NCBI RefSeq assembly: GCF_003605385.1
Contig: NZ_QYTV02000002.1
Location: forward strand, 554,425 to 618,424
Source of the DNA: Siminovitchia acidinfaciens
Lineage (GTDB): Bacteria > Bacillota > Bacilli > Bacillales > Bacillaceae_C
DNA length: 64,000 nucleotides
Direction of reading: 5' to 3'
Part shown: positions 42,754-51,954 of the stretch, in pieces
How positions within the stretch are numbered: the first letter of the stretch is position 1
Layout: each line of letters starts with the position of its first letter
Translations under genes and position numbers: made by a program
Notes under the pieces: model-generated
Told to the model about the DNA's origin: nothing
Seen by the model: only the letters and a program-made list of their open reading frames with translations
Database searches by the model: none

Positions 42754-44247
42754 TTAGTTTGTAATCATGTCTCTCTTTAAAGCTTTTTCCATACGAGGCT
42801 TAGCTTCAGCCTCTTTGGCTCCTTCTTCGAATGTTTCATATTTTATGACGCGCTCCAGGCTTTGAATGCTCTGTCTTTTCACGTACTGTCCATATCCGGC
42901 CTCGCCCATGATTCCTCCGTTATCTTCATCGTAGACGACCCTGCCGCGGACTATTGTCTGAATCGGCTTCCCTTTGAGCTTCAATCCGTGAAGCGGGTTA
43001 TATTTTGCCATGGATTCCGTCTTTTGCTCGTCAATAGTATATTCACGTTCCAAGTCGATGACTGTGAAGTCCGCATCACTCCCAATCTCCATGGCGCCTT
43101 TTTTCGGATATATTCCGAAATGGATGGCTGCATTTCTGCTTGTCACTTCTACGAAACGGGAAAGTGACAGCCGCCCTTTATTCAACCCTTCACTGACAAG
43201 AATCGGAACCATTGTTTCAACTCCTGGAATACCAGGGAAGCTGTTCCAGATAGTTGAATCAGGAGCATCCTTTTCTGTCGGAATTTCATATGGGGCATGG
43301 TCGGTTCCGACAAAGTCGATTGTGCCATCGGCCAATGCCTGCCAGTGAACGATATTGTCCTCTTTTTCCCTGAGCGGAGGGGCTATCTTTGCAAATGTGC
43401 CACGTTCAGACATGGAATCTTCTGCGTTAAGCATCAAGTAATGCGGACATGTTTCCGCAGTCACTTTCACCCCACGCTTTTTGGCTGCTCTTACAAGCTC
43501 AACCCCTTCTTTTGTACTCATATGGACAACATGGACTCGCGCACCCGTCGCCTCAGCAAAACTGATAATGAGCTGTATCGCAGCTTTTTCTGCAAGCGCC
43601 ATTCTAGCTTCCGCCCATGCCGGACCGTCAAGACGCCCTTCCTTTTTAAGCTTTTCGGAATAAAAAGTACATATATCATAATTTTCCGCATGGACGCCAA
43701 TCGGCATTCCTGTTGGAGCGATATGACTGAAAATCTCAAGCATCTCTGCGTCTGACACCTTAGGGAATGTAGGTACTGACGGAGTCATATACACTTTAAA
43801 AGCAACAACGCCTTCATCTATTTGCGGCTGGATATTGTCAAGCAGCCCTTCCCTAACATCTTCTCCTGTCATTCCTCCCCAGAAAGCAAAGTCTATGTAG
43901 GCCTGATCTTTCAACGGGGCAAGTTTTTTATGGAAGCTTTCGGCATCGCGTACGGAGGGCTTACTGCAGCATGGCATATCAATATGAGTGGTCACTCCTC
44001 CAGCAGCAGCAGATCTTGTGCCCGTTGTAAATGTTTCACGATGTGTGAAACCTGGATCCATAAAGTGGGTATGCGGGTCAATGCACCCTGGAACAACTAA
44101 ATTCTCTTTCATATCAATAACCCTGTCAGCGGATAAACCGTTTAATGCTGAAGTGAACCCGACAATTTTTCCATCGTCAACGAGTATGTTTGTTTTTACC
44201 TTTCTATCTCCCTGCGGGATTAGTGCATTTTTTAAAATTAAATCCAT
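42754..44247 (-). CDS. Dihydropyrimidinase/allantoinase-type cyclic amidohydrolase
   Basis: A 497-residue amidohydrolase. GCIDPHTHFMDPGFTHRETFTTGTRSAAAGGVTTHIDMP holds the H-x-H pair, followed by the carboxylated-lysine strand (VAFKVYMTPSVPTFP), VGVHAENYDI, HVVHMSTKEG and DFVGTDHAPYE. These match hydantoinases, dihydropyrimidinases and allantoinases, which open cyclic ureides or imides. It is the first gene of the BMC operon and starts at the ATG at 44247 after GAAGGGAG; an upstream ATG has no such site. Together with the UbiD/UbiX and isochorismatase genes it suggests degradation of a nitrogen heterocycle. Confidence 0.9.
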   Translation of the reverse strand: MDLILKNALIPQGDRKVKTNILVDDGKIVGFTSALNGLSADRVIDMKENLVVPGCIDPHTHFMDPGFTHRETFTTGTRSAAAGGVTTHIDMPCCSKPSVRDAESFHKKLAPLKDQAYIDFAFWGGMTGEDVREGLLDNIQPQIDEGVVAFKVYMTPSVPTFPKVSDAEMLEIFSHIAPTGMPIGVHAENYDICTFYSEKLKKEGRLDGPAWAEARMALAEKAAIQLIISFAEATGARVHVVHMSTKEGVELVRAAKKRGVKVTAETCPHYLMLNAEDSMSERGTFAKIAPPLREKEDNIVHWQALADGTIDFVGTDHAPYEIPTEKDAPDSTIWNSFPGIPGVETMVPILVSEGLNKGRLSLSRFVEVTSRNAAIHFGIYPKKGAMEIGSDADFTVIDLEREYTIDEQKTESMAKYNPLHGLKLKGKPIQTIVRGRVVYDEDNGGIMGEAGYGQYVKRQSIQSLERVIKYETFEEGAKEAEAKPRMEKALKRDMITN

Positions 44248-44340
44248 TTTTTTCTCTCCCTTCAAAATCATTCATATGCAAAATGCTAGCTTAATAGAAT
44301 TGACAGTTTAAGACGAGAGTGCTCGGTTCACCTCCTTATA

Positions 44341-44573
44341 AAGAAAAGCGCAAGCGCCTTGATTAGCCCGACAAGCACAAGATGATTCCCGAGGAGCAGT
44401 TCTTCAGCCAAGCTACTGACTTTAATTACATCATGCGAATCATCATCGAATATGCCTCATGCAGCTTTGCTATGATGCTCCATGGCTTCTCTCAATAGGC
44501 CGTGCCGCAGGAGCACTTCTTCCTTGCTGGCTTGTGACCCCGAGGGGCTAGGACGCTGGACAGTCATAGTAGT
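44341..44573 (+). repeat. Dispersed GC-rich repeat, copy 2
   Basis: It begins AAGAAAAGCGCAAGCGCC and contains CACAAGATGATTCCCGAGGA and GACCCCGAGGGGCTAGGACG blocks shared with copies 3 and 4. It fills part of the 531-base gap between the BMC operon and the DUF2294 gene. Confidence 0.75.
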
Positions 44574-44604
44574 CCTGAAAATCATTAATTTAATAATTTT
44601 TTAT

Positions 44605-44665
44605 ATAAAAAACCGCAGATTCAAAATACTCCCTCAAAACTTAGGAATATACTGAATCTGCGGTT
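44605..44665 (-). terminator. Strong terminator after DUF2294
   Basis: Perfect 13-base arms AACCGCAGATTCA (44611-44623) and TGAATCTGCGGTT (44653-44665) are followed on the minus strand by a T-run (GGTTTTTTATAT). It ends the DUF2294 transcript. Confidence 0.85.
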
Positions 44666-44778
44666 CAAATAATCTCCGTTCAACAGAGACTTATGTAACC
44701 GTTTCAATACAGTCTTGAATAAAAACGGACTTGCGCTTTCATTCCAGAGTGCTCTAGATATTTACTAAATCGCTTCTC

Positions 44779-45141
44779 TTATATGATTTTCCCGTCGAAT
44801 ATGACGACACAAACTGCATCTTCTGAATCCGGATCATAGTCTTTCAAAACAGATATGACTTTCATGCCGGTTACGTCTTCCACTATCTTTTTGAGCTTAA
44901 TCTTAAACTCGACAATCAATGCCGCATCGGCATACGTTGTCAGCTCCCAAAAATTTTTGCTCAAAGCTTTAAAAGCCGTAACGCGCTTATGTTTTGCAAA
45001 GATAATAACCCTGTCATCATGAACATCTACCCTTTGGCTCCGGACCCCAGTAGCATAAAATTCCTGATTGACCCGATTGTACACTTGGGCAATGTCTCTT
45101 TTTAAAGTTCTGATTTCTATCTCTGTTGAGGTTTCATTCAT
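44779..45141 (-). CDS. DUF2294-family protein
   Basis: A 120-residue protein of DUF2294: it starts MNETSTEIEIRTLKRDIAQV and holds HKRVTAFKALSKNFWELTTYADAAL and DPDSEDAVCVVIFDG. This family is common in Bacillus; its function is not established. It sits between the BMC island and the conserved ytmA backbone, with its own terminator. AAGGGGG precedes the ATG. Confidence 0.8.
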   Translation of the reverse strand: MNETSTEIEIRTLKRDIAQVYNRVNQEFYATGVRSQRVDVHDDRVIIFAKHKRVTAFKALSKNFWELTTYADAALIVEFKIKLKKIVEDVTGMKVISVLKDYDPDSEDAVCVVIFDGKII

Positions 45142-45530
45142 CTTGATGACCCCCTTGCACTTATAATGTTAAAGAATTCATTTACAACTGTCAAGTTGTT
45201 TTTAGAAAATTAAATGTTACCTAAATAAATGGAATCATTTTAATTTTCCTGTGCAGATACAGTCAATATTCAGCTGAACTTAAAGTATTGGAAGTCCTAA
45301 TAGAAATGAATTTTATAGGGCCTTTATATTTTTTAAAAAAGAGATTTGGTGATGTCTGTTTATGGAATGATCTCTACCTCAGTGACATCAGCCATTCTAT
45401 TTGGTAATTTATCGCTGCCGTTTTATATAGAAGATGAGCAGCTGACGGCCCGTCATTGTTGAAGAGATGCTGACAGAAAATGAGCTAAGTTCTATGATGT
45501 ACCTAGTCTTTTCTATTAACCTTATGTTAA

Positions 45531-45580
45531 AAAACCTTCCCTCCAGAGAATGCCAACCATTCAATGGAAGGAAGGTTTTA
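45531..45580. terminator. Bidirectional terminator at the ytmA end
   Basis: AAAACCTTCC and GGAAGGTTTT with T-rich flanks on both strands, at the end of the ytmA gene. The rest of the gap 45142-45577 is AT-rich; I see no other feature in it. Confidence 0.8.
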
Positions 45581-46366
45581 TTTTTGCGTTTTTTTCATCC
45601 ATGTGCAAACATCATGAACAACCTGCCTGTTAAGATTCGGCGGAAAATAGTGATTGACGTGTTCAAAATACCAAGTTTCCACTGGCTTCCGAAGTGCAGT
45701 AAGTCTTTTTTCAAGACGGTAAGCATGCTCTACCGAAACATTTTCGTCACGCAAACCATGGATAATCAATACAGGTGGGTTCAAATCCTCCAGCTGATAA
45801 AGAGGCGTGCGGTATTCGAATTCATCAACAGCGGTTTTCGGAGACCCTCCGATCACCCGCTTCATCATTCTTCTTAAATCCTTCCGTTCCACATAGGTAA
45901 GTGCCATATCGGATACTCCTCCCCACACAACAACGGATGCTGCATCTCCGTATTTAATGCCGGTTAAAAGTGCCATTACACCGCCTCGTGAAAATCCGAA
46001 TATATGAATGCGGCTGCTAACGACGGAGGGATGGCTTCTTAACAATTCATATGCCGAAAAAGCATCCTTCCGATCCTCGCCTGCAAAGTCTTCATTCCCT
46101 TCACCGCCTCTATTCCCTCGATAATATGGAGCGAATACGATAAATCCTTCGGAAGCGAACTGTCCGATTCTTGCCGCCCTAACCATTCCGACGTTCTTAA
46201 TTCCTCCCCTTAAATAAAGCATTCCTTCGTACATGCCTGTATGAGCCGGTTCAGCCAAAAGGCCTTTCACTCTCAAGCCGGCGGATAAATAAGTTATAAG
46301 GTACATATTTACATTGGGATTTGGTGATGGAAACGGGAATTTCTCCAAGATTTGTGGTTTTTCCAT
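45578..46366 (-). CDS. ytmA: Alpha/beta-hydrolase of the prolyl-oligopeptidase/esterase group
   Basis: A 262-residue serine hydrolase. The nucleophile elbow is GFSRGGVM (family G-x-S-x-G), and HGLRDENVSVEHAYRLEKRL plus the final HVNHYF provide the Asp/His part. The gene order next to ytlA fits B. subtilis ytmA; the exact substrate is not known. The ATG at 46366 follows AAGGGAG. Confidence 0.85.
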   Translation of the reverse strand: MEKPQILEKFPFPSPNPNVNMYLITYLSAGLRVKGLLAEPAHTGMYEGMLYLRGGIKNVGMVRAARIGQFASEGFIVFAPYYRGNRGGEGNEDFAGEDRKDAFSAYELLRSHPSVVSSRIHIFGFSRGGVMALLTGIKYGDAASVVVWGGVSDMALTYVERKDLRRMMKRVIGGSPKTAVDEFEYRTPLYQLEDLNPPVLIIHGLRDENVSVEHAYRLEKRLTALRKPVETWYFEHVNHYFPPNLNRQVVHDVCTWMKKTQK

Positions 46367-46473
46367 AAGTGTTTTGCTCCCTTGTCAAAAATAATCACAT
46401 ATTTCTGGGCCCTACATACGATATGTTAGCCCAATTTACTAAAGTCCTGCAAGACTTGACAGGAGGTACATGA

Positions 46474-47472
46474 ATGAAAGCTTGGATTAAGATAGCTCTG
46501 TTGGCGGCTGCTGCTTTCCTGTTGATTTTTTCAACTGCCTGTTCACAGAAGGAAGAAGTGAAAAAAGTGAAGCTGGCAGAAGTAACGCGTTCTGTTTTTT
46601 ATACTCCTCAATATGTTGCCCTGGCCAAAGGATACTTTAAAGAAGAAGGTTTGGATGTCGACTTAAAAACGACCTGGGGCGGCGATAAAACGATGACAGC
46701 CCTTTTATCTGACGCTGCCGATATTGCGTTAGTCGGTTCGGAAACGTCCATTTACGTATACGCTCAGGGGGCCAGCGACCCGGTCATCAATTTCGCCCAG
46801 TTGACGCAAACTGACGGAACATTCCTCGTATCCCGTGAAAAAAATGATCAATTTGATTGGGATCAATTGAAAGGATCGACATTCCTCGGACAGCGGAAAG
46901 GCGGAATGCCGCAAATGGTCGGCGAGTTTGTTCTGAAAAAACATGGGATTGACCCTCAGAACGATCTCGAATTGATTCAGAACATCGACTTCGCAAACAT
47001 CGCCAATTCTTTCGCATCCGGCACCGGTGACTATGTTCAATTGTTTGAGCCAACAGCTTCTGTCTTTGAAAAAGAAGGAAAAGGCCACATTGTCGCTTCA
47101 TTTGGAGAAGAGTCAGGCCATGTTCCATATACAACGTTCATGGCAAAAGAAAGCTATATAAAGAAAAATGGTGAGACAGTTGAGAAGTTTGTCCGCGCCC
47201 TCTATAAAGCACAGCAATGGGTAGAAAAAAGCAGCGGAGAAGAGATTGCTGAAGTCGTTCAACCGTACTTTGAAGACTCTGATTTGGAAACATTAGCCAT
47301 TGTTATAGAACGATATAAGAACCAAGGCTCTTTTGCAGAAAAAATGACATTAACGGAAGACGGCTGGGAGAATCTTCAAAACATCATGGAAGAAGCCGGT
47401 GAGCTTCCTGAAAGAGTGGATTACAACAAACTTGTAAATACAGAAATTGTAGAAAAGGTGATGAAAAAGTAA
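46474..47472 (+). CDS. ytlA: ABC transporter substrate-binding lipoprotein (NMT1/ThiY-like)
   Basis: A 332-residue secreted lipoprotein. A signal peptide (LLAAAAFLLIFSTAC) ends in the lipobox STAC at residues 20-23. The rest is an NMT1/THI5-type periplasmic fold: YTPQYVALAKGYFKEEGLDVDLKTTWGGDKTMTAL and later ANIANSFASGTGDYVQLFEP. Such proteins bind pyrimidine precursors, riboflavin precursors or sulfonates. It begins the ytlA-ytlC-ytlD importer operon and lies divergent from ytmA. The substrate is unknown. Confidence 0.9.
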   Translation: MKAWIKIALLAAAAFLLIFSTACSQKEEVKKVKLAEVTRSVFYTPQYVALAKGYFKEEGLDVDLKTTWGGDKTMTALLSDAADIALVGSETSIYVYAQGASDPVINFAQLTQTDGTFLVSREKNDQFDWDQLKGSTFLGQRKGGMPQMVGEFVLKKHGIDPQNDLELIQNIDFANIANSFASGTGDYVQLFEPTASVFEKEGKGHIVASFGEESGHVPYTTFMAKESYIKKNGETVEKFVRALYKAQQWVEKSSGEEIAEVVQPYFEDSDLETLAIVIERYKNQGSFAEKMTLTEDGWENLQNIMEEAGELPERVDYNKLVNTEIVEKVMKK

Positions 47473-47522
47473 GTTCATTCCAGAGGCGGCTTGGAAATAC
47501 AGTAAAGGAGGCCGGAAACATT

Positions 47523-48296
47523 ATGAGTTTTCTAACAGCTGAAAATATCGGGCACCATTATTTCTCTTTATCATCAGTCACAACCGCTTTGAAAGACGTG
47601 TCATTTTCCATTGAAGAAGGCGAATTCATTTCTCTCATCGGTCCATCAGGTTGTGGCAAAACAACCTTGCTGTCCATCTTGTCGGGATTACTGGCGCCAA
47701 GTGACGGTACAGTTAAAATTGACGGCCAGCCTCCTGATTTGCAAAATAATGTGATTGGCTATATGCTTCAGCAGGATTATTTATTTCCTTGGAAGACAAT
47801 CGAGGAAAATGTTCTGATTGGGCTGAAATTGAATCGGCAGCTTAATGATGATACAAAAGAAAGCGCCTTGCAGTTTCTTCAAAAAATCGGATTGAAAGGC
47901 GTGGAAAAACAATTTCCACGCCAGCTTTCAGGGGGAATGCGCCAACGTGCAGCCTTGGCACGTACGATGGCAGTCAACCCTAAGCTGTTGTTATTGGATG
48001 AACCCTTTTCTGCTCTCGACTACCAAACAAAATTAAATCTTGAAGACCTTGTTTTTGAAATATTAAAGGCATATAAAAAGACCGCCGTCCTCGTCACACA
48101 TGATCTTGGTGAGGCAATTTCGATGAGTGACAGGATTCTGCTGTTTGCCGCCAACCCGGGCCGGCTCCACAAAGTGTTTACCGTTCCTGACGAATTACGC
48201 AGACAGACGCCTTTCGAAGTCCGCAGCAAAGATGCATACTCTGAATTATTCAGCATCATCTGGAGGGAGCTGGAGACACTTGAAGAAAGCAAATGA
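47523..48296 (+). CDS. ytlC: ABC transporter ATP-binding protein
   Basis: A 257-residue ATPase with Walker [13 protein letters not shown]-loop [10 protein letters not shown], signature [13 protein letters not shown], Walker [13 protein letters not shown] and a switch histidine in [10 protein letters not shown]. It is of the SsuB/TauB/ThiZ type and powers the ytl importer. AAGGAGG precedes the ATG; the gene overlaps the permease start by 17 bases. Confidence 0.95.
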   Translation: MSFLTAENIGHHYFSLSSVTTALKDVSFSIEEGEFISLIGPSGCGKTTLLSILSGLLAPSDGTVKIDGQPPDLQNNVIGYMLQQDYLFPWKTIEENVLIGLKLNRQLNDDTKESALQFLQKIGLKGVEKQFPRQLSGGMRQRAALARTMAVNPKLLLLDEPFSALDYQTKLNLEDLVFEILKAYKKTAVLVTHDLGEAISMSDRILLFAANPGRLHKVFTVPDELRRQTPFEVRSKDAYSELFSIIWRELETLEESK

Positions 48297-49089
48297 TCCA
48301 AATCTCCTTCACTCGCAATACAAACAGAAGCTTGCCGGAGAAAAACGCTGGATTCTTTTCTACCAGCTGCTGATCGTCACTCTGTTTTTCAGCTCTTGGG
48401 AGATGGCGAGCCGCGGCAAATGGATTGATCCTCTCATTTTTAGCTATCCTTCCAAGGTTTGGGGCCTCCTCATCGAAAAGATCTCTGATGGATCTCTGTT
48501 CGCACACCTAAGTGTCACTGTATTTGAAACAGTGATGGGGTTTATTCTGGGTACGCTTCTCGGAACGATTTTGGCAGCGATTCTTTGGTGGTCGCCATTT
48601 GTTTCCAAAGTACTTGATCCATATCTTGTTATCCTGAACGCCATGCCGAAAGTCGCGCTAGGACCAATTTTAATCGTTGGACTTGGCCCGGGTTTCACAT
48701 CGATCATTGCCATGGGAGCAATTATTTCCATCATCATCACAACGATTGTCGTCTATACCGCTTTTCGTGATGTCGATGAAAATTACGTAAAGGTTTTGCG
48801 TACATTCGGTGCTACAAAACGGCAATCATTTCAGAACGCCATTTTGCCGGCTTCCTTTCCGACTATCATTTCCACTTTAAAAGTAAATGTCGGTTTATCA
48901 TGGGTCGGTGTCATCGTCGGCGAATTTCTTGTGTCAGCTAAAGGACTTGGCTATATGATTATCTATGGGTTCCAGGTATTTAATTTCACCCTGGTTATGC
49001 TGGCACTTTTCCTGATTGTCATCTTTGCGACAATCATGTATCAGCTTGTCGAGTGGCTTGAAAGGAAAATCATTAAAGATAAACTTTGA
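48280..49089 (+). CDS. ytlD: ABC transporter permease
   Basis: A 269-residue membrane protein with about six helices and the EAA loop in [31 protein letters not shown], matching the SsuC/ThiX permease type. I use the TTG at 48280 ([13 protein letters not shown]) because GGAGGGAGCTGGAG lies just upstream within ytlC; the longer frame runs back through the ATPase gene. It completes the ytl importer. Confidence 0.88.
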   Translation: MKKANDPNLLHSQYKQKLAGEKRWILFYQLLIVTLFFSSWEMASRGKWIDPLIFSYPSKVWGLLIEKISDGSLFAHLSVTVFETVMGFILGTLLGTILAAILWWSPFVSKVLDPYLVILNAMPKVALGPILIVGLGPGFTSIIAMGAIISIIITTIVVYTAFRDVDENYVKVLRTFGATKRQSFQNAILPASFPTIISTLKVNVGLSWVGVIVGEFLVSAKGLGYMIIYGFQVFNFTLVMLALFLIVIFATIMYQLVEWLERKIIKDKL

Positions 49090-49208
49090 GGAGTGCTATC
49101 TAGTGGTCCGTAAAGGTGAAGCGGGTGGAAACAAGGTGTCCCACCTGCTTTGTGCGTCTATCAAACGTTACGAGTGAGGAAGGTACGTGAATTACGACCG
49201 CGTCTTTC

Positions 49209-49685
49209 CTAATAAAGATTCATTTCCATCGCTTTATGCAATGCTGCCGCAACCACTTCATCTTTCATAATAAAACTGAAATCATCATCGTGAAGGCGGC
49301 AGATGAGGTCTCCATCCAGTAACGCTGGACCATTTGTCTCAAAGTAAGTGTCTTTTTTCTCCAATTGGATAACTTCGGCAAACAGGATTGCTTTGACAAA
49401 AGGATTTTTCGGATCAAAAACTTTATATTCTCCTAAATAATCCTTGACCTCCGCGATTCCACCTGTTTCCTCTAGAACCTCTCTTATTGCCGCTTCTTCC
49501 ATAGACTCCCCCTTTTCCACCTTGCCTCCTGGAAATTCCAAGCCGCGTTCAGCATGTTTTGTCAACAGCCATTGGTTTTTATATCTGCAAATGACCAGCA
49601 CGTGACCAGGCATTATAGAAAAGGCATTCTTTTTAAAAGCCAAATGCACTTCATTTTGATTCACATCAAAAAATTTAAGCATCAT
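49209..49685 (-). CDS. ytkD: Nudix hydrolase
   Basis: A 158-residue Nudix enzyme: the box is GGKVEKGESMEEAAIREVLEETGG (canonical GX5EX7REUXEEXGU). The length equals B. subtilis YtkD, described as an RNA 5'-pyrophosphohydrolase/8-oxo-dGTPase type enzyme. The ATG at 49685 follows AAAGGAAG by seven bases. Its order next to ytlD and dps is conserved. Confidence 0.9.
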   Translation of the reverse strand: MMLKFFDVNQNEVHLAFKKNAFSIMPGHVLVICRYKNQWLLTKHAERGLEFPGGKVEKGESMEEAAIREVLEETGGIAEVKDYLGEYKVFDPKNPFVKAILFAEVIQLEKKDTYFETNGPALLDGDLICRLHDDDFSFIMKDEVVAAALHKAMEMNLY

Positions 49686-49718
49686 TTCGTGTCTTCCTTT
49701 TATAAAATGTAGTAAAAT

Positions 49719-49752
49719 GAAAAACGTTGGAAACTCCATCCAACGTTTTTAC
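49719..49752 (-). terminator. Terminator between the 109-aa gene and ytkD
   Basis: AAAACGTTGG / CCAACGTTTT with T-runs on both sides. It lies only about 35 bases before the ytkD ATG. Confidence 0.75.
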
Positions 49753-49788
49753 TATACTATAGATGCCAGCCGACTCAAATAATGCAGC

Positions 49789-50118
49789 TTATTCGCTTTT
49801 AAAATCGTTAAGGATTCCCATGCTTTTTATATGTTCCCGGGCTTCCTGATCACCAAGTTCGTAAATCATACTGTAAGTCCTTATTAGATTTTGATCATGC
49901 TGATCATTGGTTGGATCATGAGAGTACTCTACAAAAGGAACATGTGCCCTTAAAAAATCGTCTATGCTATTGTCTTGGTTGGAATCGAATATTTCGCGCA
50001 GTATGGTGATTTCATCATCATTTGCTTCAATTTTAAACTCCCAGGGGGATGCCGAAGGGGTAGACATGATTTCTCCAGCTCCGACCGAGATATAATATGT
50101 TTTCTTTTGTTGTTCCAA
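49789..50118 (-). CDS. Conserved Bacillus hypothetical protein (109 aa)
   Basis: A 109-residue soluble protein with the start MEQQKKTYYISVGAGEIM and an acidic middle (SNQDNSIDDFLRAHVPFVEYSHDPTNDQHDQNLIRTYSM). I do not recognise its function. It sits in the conserved ytkD-dps interval and has its own terminator. A hypothetical of this size and position is usual in Bacillus genomes. Confidence 0.7.
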   Translation of the reverse strand: MEQQKKTYYISVGAGEIMSTPSASPWEFKIEANDDEITILREIFDSNQDNSIDDFLRAHVPFVEYSHDPTNDQHDQNLIRTYSMIYELGDQEAREHIKSMGILNDFKSE

Positions 50119-50281
50119 AGCAAGTGGCTCCTTTAATGAATTTATATGTATATTTTGAGTTGGAGCAGCTTATTTTATTCTTAATAGATAATTGTCACTT
50201 ATATTTGATTGTTCATACCATTTACGGGTATATATATAATAAGCTAAAGAAAAACGTATTTTGTGAAAAGGAGTTAACCGA

Positions 50282-50536
50282 ATGAAACTCATCGATGAAT
50301 TGTTTGAAATGTATCGCGATAAACTTACTGGTGATGAAGAGGATTTAGATATGATCACCTTTGCGGTGCTTGAAGGTTACGATCATGAAGACCTATTGGA
50401 AATTGTAAAGGACATGAACGAATATGAACTACAATACTTCATCAGACTTTACATGATGGAAACTTTAAAAGGGAAATTTGCGCAAATTGAAGGCAGGAAG
50501 CAAGACGGAGCTTCGTTCTATAGACATCTTCACTAA
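50282..50536 (+). CDS. Small acidic protein, probable DUF6154 family
   Basis: An 84-residue, mostly helical protein (MKLIDELFEMYRDKLTGDEEDLDMITFAVLEGYDHEDLLEIVKDMNEYEL). AAAAGGAG precedes the ATG. I think it belongs to a Bacillus-specific family (DUF6154), from memory. It is followed by a strong terminator. Function unknown. Confidence 0.7.
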   Translation: MKLIDELFEMYRDKLTGDEEDLDMITFAVLEGYDHEDLLEIVKDMNEYELQYFIRLYMMETLKGKFAQIEGRKQDGASFYRHLH

Positions 50537-50563
50537 AAGCTACATAATTGATCAAATTTAATG

Positions 50564-50614
50564 AGGCTGTCCAAAAGGCGTTTTCGCAGACTTTCTGGAC
50601 AGCCTTTCATTTTT
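50564..50614 (+). terminator. Terminator after the DUF6154-like gene
   Basis: AGGCTGTCCA (50564-50573) and TGGACAGCCT (50596-50605) with a following TTTCATTTTT. Confidence 0.8.
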
Positions 50615-50736
50615 GGCGGTTTAATGCGACCCCTTGACCGGAATATAATACCGGGCTGAAATTGGGCAGTGGCCATGAATAGAAAGACTGTCCGATCTGC
50701 CCGTAAAAGTGGCAATCTTTCAAAATTCATTTTACA

Positions 50737-51195
50737 TTATTGAACTTTCTCACCCAAAAAGGCATTCAGCATCCAAATGTGCTTTTCCAGACTCTGATGG
50801 ATAGATAACAGCATATCCCCAGTTGTTTCATCTCCGGATTGATCGGCGAATTCGATTCCTTTCTTCAACTCAGCCGTCAGAGTCTCAAAATCATTAACCG
50901 TAGCCTGAACCATCTGCTCCGCTGATTTTTCAGCCTCTGCTTCCTTGACGCTTGCAAGCTCAAGCGACTCCCTTAGAGTAGCAACCGGTTCTCCTCCCAA
51001 TGCCAAAAGCCTTTCTGCCAGTTCATCAACATGCAGGGCTGCTTCGTTGTAAAGTTCCTCAAACTTTGCGTGCAACGTAAAGAAGTTTGGCCCTTTTACA
51101 TACCAATGAAAATTATGTAGCTTTGTAAAAAGTACTGTCCAGTTTGCCACCTGCTTATTTACAAGCTCAATTAATTGTTCTTTTTCCGTTGGCAT
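50737..51195 (-). CDS. dps: Dps-family ferritin-like DNA-protection protein
   Basis: A 152-residue Dps protein: [49 protein letters not shown] carries the conserved ferroxidase-site His, Asp and Glu residues of Dps. It stores iron and protects DNA from peroxide. The ATG at 51195 follows GGAGGAGG. In B. subtilis dps (ytkB) is found at the same place. Confidence 0.95.
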   Translation of the reverse strand: MPTEKEQLIELVNKQVANWTVLFTKLHNFHWYVKGPNFFTLHAKFEELYNEAALHVDELAERLLALGGEPVATLRESLELASVKEAEAEKSAEQMVQATVNDFETLTAELKKGIEFADQSGDETTGDMLLSIHQSLEKHIWMLNAFLGEKVQ

Positions 51196-51316
51196 ATTTA
51201 TCAATCCTCCTCCAATTACTTTACCCTATTTTTAACAAGACAAACATATATATGCTCCCCTTTTGTATTGAAAACTATGCTACAATAGGCTCAAGCAAGA
51301 AGGGAGAAAATAACTG

Positions 51317-51472
51317 ATGAAACTTGTTATGATACTATCCGTCATTATTTGCATCGTTGTCGTCCTCGTGACCGCTTTGGTTACTTCTAAAGCATATTCA
51401 GTCAAACACTCAGTCGATCCAATTCCAAATGACGATAAAAATAATCCTATAAATGAAAACCGGACACCTTGA
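51317..51472 (+). CDS. ytzI: Small membrane protein YtzI
   Basis: A 51-residue protein: an N-terminal helix (MKLVMILSVIICIVVVLVTALV) and a polar tail (PNDDKNNPINENRTP). AAGGGAGAAAAT precedes the ATG. Its size and position between dps and yidD match Bacillus ytzI. Function unknown. Confidence 0.75.
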   Translation: MKLVMILSVIICIVVVLVTALVTSKAYSVKHSVDPIPNDDKNNPINENRTP

Positions 51473-51498
51473 TCTAATTTGGAAAGAAGCGACCATCA

Positions 51499-51717
51499 AT
51501 GAAGCAAATTTTCATTTTACTTATCCGTTTTTATCAAAAGTTCATATCTCCGTTAAAGCCTCCAACGTGCAGATTTTACCCAACCTGTTCGAGTTATGGA
51601 CTTGAAGCCATTCGGAGGTTCGGGGCCATTCGCGGAGGATGGCTGACGCTTAAACGGATCGTTAAATGTCATCCGTTCCACCCTGGTGGAATTGACCATG
51701 TCCCAGAGAAAAAATAG
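51499..51717 (+). CDS. yidD: Membrane protein insertion efficiency factor YidD (YtjA)
   Basis: A 72-residue YidD protein: [32 protein letters not shown] with its cysteines and the closing [10 protein letters not shown] are diagnostic. It helps YidC-type insertion of membrane proteins. The TTG-free ATG at 51499 follows TTTGGAAAG. Confidence 0.95.
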   Translation: MKQIFILLIRFYQKFISPLKPPTCRFYPTCSSYGLEAIRRFGAIRGGWLTLKRIVKCHPFHPGGIDHVPEKK

Positions 51718-51801
51718 CCAGATTTGACGGTTCTTTCCTCTCATATGAACATCTTTAGCGTTAAAACTATTCATGTATCAACTTACAAGGAGTGATACTG
51801 A

Positions 51802-51954
51802 ATGGCTGAAGACGTACTTTGTGAAGTGAAAAATTGTCATTTTTGGCAAAAAGGCAACCAGTGTGCAGCGGACCAGATCTATATAGTGAGCCATACTGGG
51901 AAGGAAGCCGATACTCAACGGGAAACTGATTGCCAAACCTTTGTACAAAAATAA
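51802..51954 (+). CDS. DUF1540-family small Cys-rich protein
   Basis: A 50-residue protein with the DUF1540 pattern: CEVKNCHFWQKGNQCAADQIYI and a late DCQTFVQK. Four cysteines probably bind a metal. AAGGAG precedes the ATG. It is often found near spore or stress genes in Firmicutes; function unknown. Confidence 0.85.
   Translation: MAEDVLCEVKNCHFWQKGNQCAADQIYIVSHTGKEADTQRETDCQTFVQK

Noticed and set aside
44248-44340. A ribosome-binding-site-like AAGGAGGTGAACC on the minus strand near 44330
   Set aside because: No start codon and no open frame follow; it is probably a chance match or a decayed gene start.
45354-45462. A 36-codon plus-strand frame (MSVYGMISTS...) between DUF2294 and ytmA
   Set aside because: No convincing ribosome binding site, no known family and no coding context.
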